Source of the DNA: Pelagomonas calceolata
Lineage: Eukaryota > Sar > Pelagophyceae > Pelagomonadales > Pelagomonadaceae
DNA length: 64,000 nucleotides
NCBI GenBank assembly: GCA_918797485.1
Contig: CAKKNE010000003.1
Coordinates: 3,410,001-3,474,000 of the forward strand
Direction of reading: 5' to 3'
Shown here: piece after piece, positions 32,086 to 40,144 of the stretch
Numbering within the stretch: the first letter of the stretch is position 1
Layout: each line of letters opens with the position of its first letter
Made by a program: the position numbers and the translations under genes
Notes under the pieces: model-generated
Told to the model about the DNA's origin: nothing
The model's input: only the letters and a program-made list of their open reading frames with translations
Database searches by the model: none

Positions 32086-33266
32086 GTACATAGGTGGCAT
32101 TTTGGTGAAGCCTTCTTCGCGCGCTGGCACGTCCTGCACACGAGCACCTCCATGCTACAGGACGGGCACTTGGCGCCGGCCTGGTAGCGGTCCCATGGAA
32201 TTGAACATATGCCACACCTCGAAACGACGTCGTGCTTCGCAGCGCCATGGGCAAACCTCCTATCGAACACGTAATTCTTGCCGACCCAGTGCCCTCCTTC
32301 GTCCGGATACTGCTCCAGGTAGCGGTGGATGCCGCCCTCGAGCTGGCCGTGCGGCCGGATGCCTTCCCTGGCGAGGAAGGCCGACGCCCTTTCACAACGA
32401 ACCCCTCCGGTACAGTACATGAGCACCTTCTTGCCCTCTAGCTTAGCCTTGTTTCGCCTAACCCACTCCGGAAATTCCGTCGACCGGCGCATCTGGGGAT
32501 CTATATATTCTGCGCCTCCCGGGGGAGCGAAGCGCCCGATCAGCGTTTCATTGGCGTTGCGCACGTCAATAACCACGGCACTCGGGTCCTCGAGCGCCTC
32601 GTGGAACTCCGAGGGCGATAAGTGGTTCGCGCCCTTGTGTAAAGGGGCATCCTTCTCCGTAATGCCGTAGGTCACGATCTCCTCGACTTTCCAACATTTG
32701 GCACCCTTCATGAGGTGACTCTGTGGCAAGTGGTCCACAAATTTAAAATCGACAGAACCGTCAAAAGTCTCAGCATCAATTCTGGAGAGGTCTTCGCAAA
32801 AAGCTCTAGAACCTTCATACGTGGACGTCAGCGTCGCGTTGTAGCCCTCTCGCGCGACGCGGAGGCGCCCCGTCACGCCGTGCTTCTGCATCGCGGCGTG
32901 GCAGGCGGCTACCGCTTTCGTCGTCTCGCGGTCCGACGCTTTTGTCGGCCGGTAGGCGTAGAAGAGGACGAGCGTCGTCGGGCCGGCTTCTGTTGGTCGG
33001 GGCGGCGGCGGCGGCGGCGGCGCGGCCGCGGTCGGGCCCCGGTCGGCGTCGGCCGCGGGGGGCGGCGGCGGCGGCGCGGCCGCGGGCGGCGGCGCCGGCT
33101 CAGGCGCGGGCGCGGGCGCGGGCGCCGGCTCGGGCGCGGGCGCGGGCGCCGGCCGCCGCCGTTTCGCGCGCGGCTCGCCGTTCGACTTGCGCGCGGCGCG
33201 CGTCGCGCGGTAGGCGGCCGCCTCCCCGTCCGTCGGCGGTCGGCCCAGCCGGGCCGCGAGGTCCAT
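32082..33266 (-). CDS. TSTD2: TrhO/TSTD2-type rhodanese protein
   Basis: 394 residues from ATG 33266. After a Pro/Ala-rich N-terminus (about 90 residues) comes an acylphosphatase-like domain (TTLVLFYAYRP ... GVTGRLRVAREGYNATL). A rhodanese domain follows: VVIDVRNANE, active loop MYCTGGVRCERASAFL with the catalytic Cys, and QLEGGIHRYLEQYP. The C-terminus has a Cys-rich zinc-type tail: CGICSIPW, CPSCSMEVLVCRTC, CHLC. This order is that of bacterial TrhO (tRNA U34 5-hydroxylation) and eukaryotic TSTD2. tRNA modification is inferred from TrhO. It is convergent with CDIN1, sharing four bases. Confidence 0.9.
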   Translation of the reverse strand: MDLAARLGRPPTDGEAAAYRATRAARKSNGEPRAKRRRPAPAPAPEPAPAPAPAPEPAPPPAAAPPPPPPAADADRGPTAAAPPPPPPPRPTEAGPTTLVLFYAYRPTKASDRETTKAVAACHAAMQKHGVTGRLRVAREGYNATLTSTYEGSRAFCEDLSRIDAETFDGSVDFKFVDHLPQSHLMKGAKCWKVEEIVTYGITEKDAPLHKGANHLSPSEFHEALEDPSAVVIDVRNANETLIGRFAPPGGAEYIDPQMRRSTEFPEWVRRNKAKLEGKKVLMYCTGGVRCERASAFLAREGIRPHGQLEGGIHRYLEQYPDEGGHWVGKNYVFDRRFAHGAAKHDVVSRCGICSIPWDRYQAGAKCPSCSMEVLVCRTCQRAKKASPKCHLCT

Positions 33267-33572
33267 GTTGCGTTGCACAGGCTGCTGCCGTGCGGCGGCG
33301 CGCAGGCGTCACGTTCTACGAATGCGCGTGGTCCCGGAGCCGTCCGCTCGCGTCACACGGCGACGGAACCCAACCAATACGTATGCGCAATGCCACTGCA
33401 TGCAGCAGCAAGAGCTCGAGTCCTTGCAGCGGTGCGCAAGCCGCACAACTGGACCCGCAGCTCTGATCGCATCCGTGACGCCGCGCCGCCGGCGCCGGGC
33501 ATCCGTAGCCCGTCCGCCGTCGTCCCCTCAGCCGGCGCCGGCCGCAGCCGTCGTCCCTGCGGAGCACACAGC

Positions 33573-36209
33573 ATGGACGCCCGCGCCTTCGCGCGGCGCA
33601 CGCGGCGCGGCGTTGTACGACGCGAGGTGCGCGAGGCCCACGGCGGCGAGGCGACGTTCCGCCGGCGGGGCGCGCCCGTGGCGAAGGAGGCGCTGCGCGA
33701 CGAACAGGCGACGTACGTCGTCCCCGACGCGAACGTCGTCCTGCACCAGCTCGACGTCCTGGAGCACCGCGACGTAAACTGCGCGCAGCTGGACCGGCTC
33801 GTGATCTGCCGCACCGTCGCCGAGGAGGTCCGCGCGCGGGACCGGCGATGTTATAGACGACTCCTGGCTTTAGTAAGAGACCCGGCTCGTCGAATTCTGA
33901 CGCTGCACCACGCGTCACCGACACCTCTGCCGCGAGAGTCGACGAACGACGCGAACGACCGGGCCATCCGGGACGCGGCGGCGCTGGTTAAAGAAGTCTG
34001 CGGCGATTGTATTTTGGCGACGGACGACGCCGACAACCGCAGGAAAGCGAAACAAGCGCATCTGCGCGCCCTCTCGACCTTGGAGCTTTGCGCACTCGTA
34101 GAACCGTCTCTCTCCGACCGCGTCTGCCGACATGACGACGACGGGGCCTCGTCGGACCAAGTCTACGCGCCGCATCTGCCGCCTCAAGAATTAAGGAAGG
34201 GCGTCGCGGCCGGTACGTTTACGCGGGGCGTCTTCCGGGCTACATCAGCATTTCGGGGCAGCGTCGGCGACGTGAGCATCGAAGGGTCCAATTGCAACCG
34301 CGCGCTCGACGGTGACGAGGTTGTTGTCGAGAGAGTGAAGGAGGCCGAAGCTTTGAATGAGGAGGAGGACGACGTCCGACTCAACGTGGGGGAAGACCTC
34401 AGAACATCGATGGGGAGAGTCGTCGGCATTCTGAAGAGGCGACCGGTCGAAGTATGTGGCTCCTTCGAGAGGTCGGGGCGGTTCCGGCCGCTGGACCGGC
34501 GCCTCCCCCGCGTCGTCGTCGAGAAGCGCGTTAAAGATACGGATACGAGAGTTGTTGTTAAGATTGACGGGTGGGACGCGTCTTCCAAGCTCCCGCGCGG
34601 TCATTTCGTGGCCGAGCTCGGGAAGCGAGGCGACCAGGCGACGGAGACGACGTGCATCCTGCGGGAGCAGGGCGTGGCCTCCGGGCCCTTCTCGGCCGGG
34701 GCGATGGGGTGTCTGCCTTCGCCGGATTTCGACGTGGAGGCGGACGCGCTCCGGTCGTCGAGGGAGGACCTCCGGGCCTCGGTGATCTGCTCGATCGACC
34801 CGCCGGGGTGTCGGGACATCGACGACGCGCTGTCTTGTACTTTTTCAGATGGTGTCTACCATGTTGGTATACATATAGCCGACGTGACGCGCTTCGTGGA
34901 AAGCGACTCCGCGTTGGACGCCGAGGCGAAATCGAGGGGCACGTCGACCTATCTCGTGGATAGGCGGCTGGACATGCTGCCCGTGCTGCTGACGGCGGAT
35001 CTGTGTTCCCTCCGGGCGAACGTGGATCGCCTCGCCTTCTCCGCGTTCGTCGACGTCGACGAGGAAGGCACGATTCTCGAGACGCGCTACGCGCGGACGG
35101 TCATCCGAAGTAGGGCCGCGTTGACCTACGAGCAGGCGCAGCGCATGATCGATTCCCAAGATGATTCCGGCGTCGGCGCTTCGGTGAGGCGGCTCTGTGC
35201 GCTCGCGAGGGTCCTGCGACGAAAACGCGTCGACGCCGGAGCGTTGGCGCTCGCGTCGCCCGAGGTCAAGTTCAAGTTGGACCGCGAGGACCAGCCCACG
35301 GACGTGTCCTCCTATCAATTGTACGAAGCGAACAAAGTCGTCGAGGAGTTCATGCTCCTGGCGAACGTCTGCGTCGCGTCTACGCTGGCCGAAAGGTTCC
35401 CGGCTTTAGCCTTATTAAGACGGCATCCCGCGCCGCCGCTCGAGAGGTTTTCCGACTTCCTGGAACATGCGTCCCGAAAAGGTTTTTCCATTGACGCGTC
35501 TACTTCCAAATCATTGGCGGACTCGTTAGATGCCGCGACCGATCCATCGGATCCGGAGTTGAACACTTTATTGAGGATCGCGGCCACGCGATGCATGGCG
35601 CCGGCCGCATACTTCTGTTGTCGCGACGAGCAGGGCGAACAACGACGGCACTACGGCCTGGCGGCTCCACTATATACGCACTTCACGTCGCCCATCAGAC
35701 GCTACGCGGACGTCGTCGTGCATCGATTACTAGCGGCAGCTATAAACGATAAACCGCTGCCTCCTGCCTACGCGGCGCGCGACGCGTCGACGCAACTGGG
35801 TAGATTGGCCACGGATTTAAATAGGTTGGCCACGAACGCGCAAAGGGCGTCGCGCCGAAGCGTCGCGCTGCACACGCTGTTGTTCTTCGCGAAGAAGCCG
35901 ATGGATCGGTGCGATGGGCGGGTGTTGGCCGTGCGCGACGGGCGTTTAGATGTCTTATTGCCGCAGTTCGGCGTCGAGGCCTCGATAAAGGTAGACGGCG
36001 TTGTCAAGGAGGGCGGCCTGGCCTGGGACGACGTCGTCGTGCGGGTCTTCGATCGCGTGGTCGTTCGGGTCGCGGTCGCGAAGCGCGATGAAGACGCCGA
36101 CGACGCCGTCGTGCTGGGCCTCGTGGAGCCCGCGCCGCCGCGGTCGTCGGGGGAGTCGGTGCCGCCTCGGTCGTCGGGGGAGCCGGTGGCGAAGAAGCGG
36201 CGGACGTAA
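33573..36209 (+). CDS. DIS3: DIS3/Rrp44 exosome ribonuclease
   Basis: 878 residues; ATG 33573 is chosen because MDARAFARRTRRG aligns with the DIS3 N-terminus, while the open frame upstream belongs to the TSTD2 region. PIN endonuclease domain at about residues 48-175 with acidic residues in VVPDANVVLHQLDVLE, TVAEEV, NDRAIRDAA and LATDDADN, so it looks active. Two cold-shock domains (about 200-390) precede the RNB exonuclease. Its site IDPPGCRDIDDALSC (about residue 408) keeps all the Asp, and HFTSPIRRYADVVVHRL ends the domain. A C-terminal S1 domain follows (VLAVRDGRLDVLLPQFGVEASI), with a basic tail. It is the catalytic subunit of the RNA exosome; length is near the family's 950-1,000. Spacing to the divergent TSTD2 gene is 306 bp. 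Confidence 0.96.
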   Translation: MDARAFARRTRRGVVRREVREAHGGEATFRRRGAPVAKEALRDEQATYVVPDANVVLHQLDVLEHRDVNCAQLDRLVICRTVAEEVRARDRRCYRRLLALVRDPARRILTLHHASPTPLPRESTNDANDRAIRDAAALVKEVCGDCILATDDADNRRKAKQAHLRALSTLELCALVEPSLSDRVCRHDDDGASSDQVYAPHLPPQELRKGVAAGTFTRGVFRATSAFRGSVGDVSIEGSNCNRALDGDEVVVERVKEAEALNEEEDDVRLNVGEDLRTSMGRVVGILKRRPVEVCGSFERSGRFRPLDRRLPRVVVEKRVKDTDTRVVVKIDGWDASSKLPRGHFVAELGKRGDQATETTCILREQGVASGPFSAGAMGCLPSPDFDVEADALRSSREDLRASVICSIDPPGCRDIDDALSCTFSDGVYHVGIHIADVTRFVESDSALDAEAKSRGTSTYLVDRRLDMLPVLLTADLCSLRANVDRLAFSAFVDVDEEGTILETRYARTVIRSRAALTYEQAQRMIDSQDDSGVGASVRRLCALARVLRRKRVDAGALALASPEVKFKLDREDQPTDVSSYQLYEANKVVEEFMLLANVCVASTLAERFPALALLRRHPAPPLERFSDFLEHASRKGFSIDASTSKSLADSLDAATDPSDPELNTLLRIAATRCMAPAAYFCCRDEQGEQRRHYGLAAPLYTHFTSPIRRYADVVVHRLLAAAINDKPLPPAYAARDASTQLGRLATDLNRLATNAQRASRRSVALHTLLFFAKKPMDRCDGRVLAVRDGRLDVLLPQFGVEASIKVDGVVKEGGLAWDDVVVRVFDRVVVRVAVAKRDEDADDAVVLGLVEPAPPRSSGESVPPRSSGEPVAKKRRT

Positions 36210-36435
36210 GAGTTGTGTTTCTACTACGGCTCGCCGTCGTCTCGCGCGCGGGTCTGCTGCCGGGACTTTTTCGTGGATCAAGCGTCCTAGGACGTACCGA
36301 TACGTCTCGGAGAGACGCGATTCGTCCCCGACGACGGGCGTTGAAGCCCCGTTGCTCCGCTGACTTGCGGGATGGTCCGGATTCCTGAGAGCGAAATTGG
36401 GGCTGCCCAAAAAGACAGGCGAGCCGCCCAGAACG

Positions 36436-37851
36436 ATGGCGGAGACGAAATACTGCAGCTCCTGCAGCAAGACGAAGCCCGCGGACGAATTCATCCACCC
36501 GCGCACTGGCAAGGATGGGGCAACCTGTGCGGAATGCATCATAAAGCGCAGCGCCGCCGCCAAGCGGACGGCCCCGGTCGACACGGCGGCGACGCTCCAG
36601 CTCCACACGTCACGCCTCGACGACCACGAGGGGCGCATCGCCTGCGTCGAGGACGCGGTGTTTGAGGACGCGCCGCTGGGCGCGCCGGCCGCACCCGACG
36701 CCGGCACGTTCACCAAGTCCCAGCTCCGACGCCAGCGGCGCAGAAACAAGAAGGCGGGCCGCGCGGCCGCGCGAGTTCTAGACTTTGTGCTGGTCGGCAA
36801 CGACGCGGCGAGCGATTCGACGACGGACCTCGACTCGCTCGCGTCGACGCACTCGTGCGTGCGCGCGCTCGTCGAGGAAAACAGGCAGCTCTCGGCGGGC
36901 CTGCGCGGCATGCGGCTCCTGCTCCGCGATCCGTCGGCGCGGCTCTTGCAACGCGTCGGCCGCGGAATGATGGGGCGCCGCCGGGCCAAGTCGAGGTTTG
37001 CGGCTGTTCGGAAGATTCAGGCCATGGTGCGCCGTCGGGCGAAGCGCAAGTTCGCGGCGGCCGTTGAGATCCAAAAGATCGTGCGCGGGCTGCCCTGTGT
37101 CGCTCTCCGGCTCAAGTGCCTCCGCGCTTCCGTCGTCATCGCCGCTGCGTTGCGCCGCTACCACGTGCTCTCGGCGACGCCACTTGGAAGACTACTCTCG
37201 AAGACGCGGCGCCTGGCAAAGGAGTTAACTGAGACGAAAGTAGCCCTCGTGGCCGAGGAGAAGAAGAAAGAGGAGTTGCTGCGCCTACGAGCTTTGGCGC
37301 TACAGAGGTTGAATAGTGAGGTCACGATCGTGAAAAGGGAGAAGGACGAGGCGCAGGCCAAGCTGACCAAGGCGAACGAGCAGCTCGCCGCAAACGAGCG
37401 CGAGCTGAAGAACGCCGTGCACGCGACGCTCTGCGACCCCGGTTACCACGCTTCCGCTGCACGGCCTGTTCGCGACAAAAACGCGGGCCCTATCACGAAA
37501 GTGTGTTCGACGATCCTGCGCGCTCTCCAGAATCCGAAGGATAGTTATGGACATAGCTTGAAGCCTGCTGTTGCCCAGATAATCACGAGGGATCTCACGG
37601 TCGAGGTCACCGGGGCCACCCTCTTCGCGACAAGCCCGCAGTATTGGAAGAACTCACCAGCAGGCAAGCAGTGGTTATCAGCGAATCGTGACAAAAAAAT
37701 CCCCGGGATTGTCCGATACCACGAAAAATCTGGTTACGATTACTGCAGGCCAGGATACAAGTTTTTCCAAACGCAGGCCAATGGGGAAGTCACTACTTTC
37801 AATGGTGAGTATCCTATACTTTCAGCGGACCAGTTTGAAATCGTCTACTAG
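36436..37851 (+). CDS. IQ-motif coiled-coil protein with zinc-ribbon-like N-terminus
   Basis: 471 residues from ATG 36436 (an in-frame ATG at 36397 is also possible). N-terminus KYCSSCSKTKPADEFIHP ... CAEC is a CxxC-x-CxxC ribbon common in algal proteins. A middle basic region has IQ-like repeats (AVRKIQAMVRRRAKRKF and AVEIQKIVRGL) that would bind calmodulin. A coiled coil follows (ETKVALVAEEKKKEELLRLRALAL ... ANERELKN). The C-terminal 110 residues form a globular part with YWKNSPAGKQWLSANRDKKIPG that I do not recognise. Function unknown; calcium-linked scaffolding is a guess. The nearest gene upstream is DIS3, same strand. Confidence 0.7.
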   Translation: MAETKYCSSCSKTKPADEFIHPRTGKDGATCAECIIKRSAAAKRTAPVDTAATLQLHTSRLDDHEGRIACVEDAVFEDAPLGAPAAPDAGTFTKSQLRRQRRRNKKAGRAAARVLDFVLVGNDAASDSTTDLDSLASTHSCVRALVEENRQLSAGLRGMRLLLRDPSARLLQRVGRGMMGRRRAKSRFAAVRKIQAMVRRRAKRKFAAAVEIQKIVRGLPCVALRLKCLRASVVIAAALRRYHVLSATPLGRLLSKTRRLAKELTETKVALVAEEKKKEELLRLRALALQRLNSEVTIVKREKDEAQAKLTKANEQLAANERELKNAVHATLCDPGYHASAARPVRDKNAGPITKVCSTILRALQNPKDSYGHSLKPAVAQIITRDLTVEVTGATLFATSPQYWKNSPAGKQWLSANRDKKIPGIVRYHEKSGYDYCRPGYKFFQTQANGEVTTFNGEYPILSADQFEIVY

Positions 37852-38187
37852 TAGACCAGCCCAAAGACGATCTCGATCGCCGCCGCGCAAGCCACTCTCC
37901 CCCTAGTTCCCGCGCGCATAGCTAGCCCGTGTAAGTCATCGGCAGCACAATGATAGAAGGCGAATTCCTTACCCGCGCGCCGCTCCCGGACGACGTCGCC
38001 GGCTGCTCTACGAGCGCCGGCGCCACGCCGTCGTCGCGCCCGCCTCAATCGTCGTCGCCCATCTTGCAGTCGAGGGCTGCTGCGCCCGTCCACTACCCCA
38101 TCATCTTACAAATGAGCATACGAGTAACCCGGGAGAAAATTAGTACGCGCGCCGCCGCCGCGCCCCTCGATCCATAGCCTGAGGAAC
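37852..38187. other. Convergent spacer, nothing recognised
   Basis: About 335 bp between the convergent IQ-protein and RRM-protein genes. No conserved open frame, RNA gene or repeat is visible. Confidence 0.5.
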
Positions 38188-39452
38188 TCAGTTGGCGACG
38201 CCCTCGATCTCCTCGAGCTTCATGCCCTCCGTGTCCTTGAGGTACGTCTCCGGCACGAGGCCCAGGTTCGACGAGCCGCCGTAGACCGTGGGCTTGCCGA
38301 AGGGGTCGTAGCCGCCGGCGCCGCCGCCGGCCGGGGCCGGCGGTGGCCGGCGCGGCGCGGCGGGCCGCGCGGCGCGCGGCCGCGGGGCCGGCCGGTCGCG
38401 GCGCGGGCGCGGCGGCGCCTTGTCGGCGGCGGCGGCGGGCGCGGCGGCGGACGCGGCGGGCGCGCGCGGCGCGCGCGGCGCGCGGGGCGCGCGCGGGGGC
38501 CGCGCCGCCGGCGCGGGCGGCGCGGGGGCCGGCGGCGGCGGCGGCGCGGGCGGCGGCGCCTGCTTGACGGAGGCGATGGACGCCCACGTCGCCTTGGCGG
38601 GCGGCGCGGGCGGCGGCGCGGGCGCCGGGGCCGGGGCCTTGGCGGGCGCCGGCCGCGCCGCCTTGGCGGGCTTGGCGGCGGCGGCCCGCGCGGGCGCGGC
38701 GGTAGGCGCGGCGGCGGGCGCGGCCGCCGGCTCGGGCGCCGGCTCGGGCGCCGGCGCGGGCGCCGGCGGCGGCGCCTTGCGCCCGGTGAGCCCGCCGCCG
38801 CCGTCGACGGGGCCCCCGCTGAAGCTGCCCGTCGACGGCGCCGGCCGGGCCGCGGGCGCGCGCGGCGGCGGCCGCGCGGCGCGCGGCGCGGCGGGCTTGC
38901 CGGCGGGCGCCGCGGGCGCGGCGGGCGCCGCGGCGCCCTTGCCCGCGGGCGCGGGCGCGCCCTTGCCCGCGGGGCGCTCGCGCCGCGGCGGCGCCACGCG
39001 CGCGCTCAGGTTCCGGCCGTCGAGCTCGCTGCCGTCGAGCGCCTTCGCCGCGGCCTCGGCGTCCTTCAGGAAGCGGAAGCCGACGCGCGCGCGGCCCGTC
39101 GACGTGCCGTCGGGCTTCGTCTGCAGGTCGACGCGGCCGAAGCCGCCGTCGAGCACCGTCTTGACGTGCTCCTTGAGGTCGTAGCGCTTCGTGTCGTAGC
39201 TCAGGTTGTGGAGCGTCACGCAGTGGCCGTCCTCGCCGCCCTTGCCCTCGGAAGGGCCCTTGCCGCGGCCGGCGCCGCGGCCGCGGCCCTCGCCGCGGCC
39301 CTCGCCCGCGCGCGCGCGTCGCTGCCCTTGCCCTTGCCCTTGCCGCGGCCGCGGCCGCGGCCGCCGCGGCCGCGGCCCTCGCCGGCGCCGCGGCCGCGGC
39401 CCTCGGCGGCCGGCGTCGTCGTCTTCGGGGGGGCGGTCTCGGTCTCGGACAT
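38188..39452 (-). CDS. RRM protein with RGG-like start and Ala/Pro-rich tail; frame break
   Basis: The likely start is ATG 39452 (MSETETAPPKTTTPAAEGRG), leading into Gly/Arg/Lys repeats. The RRM lies at about 39219-38990: VTLHNLSYDTKRYDLKEHVK (RNP2-like), TGRARVGFRFLKDAEAAAKAL (RNP1-like) and DGRNLSARVA. A 220-residue Ala/Pro-rich linker follows, then a conserved-looking C-terminus GGYDPFGKPTVYGGSSNLG. The RGG part and the RRM are in different frames; the shift falls in a (CG)n run at about 39307-39318. Either a small intron or a sequencing error in this dinucleotide run explains it. The RRM frame itself has no ATG at its start. RNA binding is the inferred role; partner unknown. Confidence 0.65.
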
Positions 39453-39886
39453 TGTTGGTTTTTTGTGTGCGCGAGCGGGGACCTGCGAGGGCGGGTTCGG
39501 TCGCGGTCCTGCGGTTTCGCGCGCGCGCTCATTGCCGCAGCGTCTCCGTCCTCTCCGCTCGGACCTCGGCAGCGCTCCGGCGGCGTCGCGGCAGCGTCGG
39601 AGCCGTTCGGGAGGCCTCATTTTGCTAGCGAGCGGTGCTATTTTGTGTGATGGATAGCCAAGCGTTGCGCCGGCGGCGCGTTGCGCTCGAGCACGAATAC
39701 GGCCTTGCAAGCCATGCTATTTTTTGCGCTGCCTTGGCACGAGGGCGTAGCGTGAGACGACGGCGGAGGACGGCGACGATGGTATGGGAGGATGGAGTAG
39801 GGGTAGTCTGGAAGACGGCTCCAAAAGGAGGATCCGTGCAGGTTGCAGTCCGTGCGATGGTGGCAGAGGCTTGTCGCGGGCTAGCG

Positions 39887-39922
39887 TAGTTACCCACTAG
39901 AATCTAGTTACCCACTAGAATC
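39887..39922. repeat. 18-bp tandem duplication
   Basis: TAGTTACCCACTAGAATC occurs twice head to tail, in the spacer between the divergent RRM and EDRF1 genes. The spacer 39453-40144 holds no gene that I can support. Confidence 0.9.
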
Positions 39923-40144
39923 AGCCCTCGTCGTCTTTGGAGATCAAAACGAACGTCGGCGCAAACAGCTCCTCTGTTGATCGGAAGGATCCCCAGTGCT
40001 GCTCGCACGGCTGCGTCGTCGACGGGCATCCGTCGACACTGGAGGACGCCCTCTCCAGCCGGGGCCACCCCACCGTCCAGCGGCGGTCGTGATCCGCAGG
40101 AGCCGACGTCCCTTCGATCGAGCAAGACCGCCCAGCATCCAAAC

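Noticed and set aside
32715-33572. Extending DIS3 upstream to 32715
   Set aside because: The upstream frame is antisense to the rhodanese gene and low in complexity; MDARAFARRTRRG at 33573 aligns with the DIS3 N-terminus.
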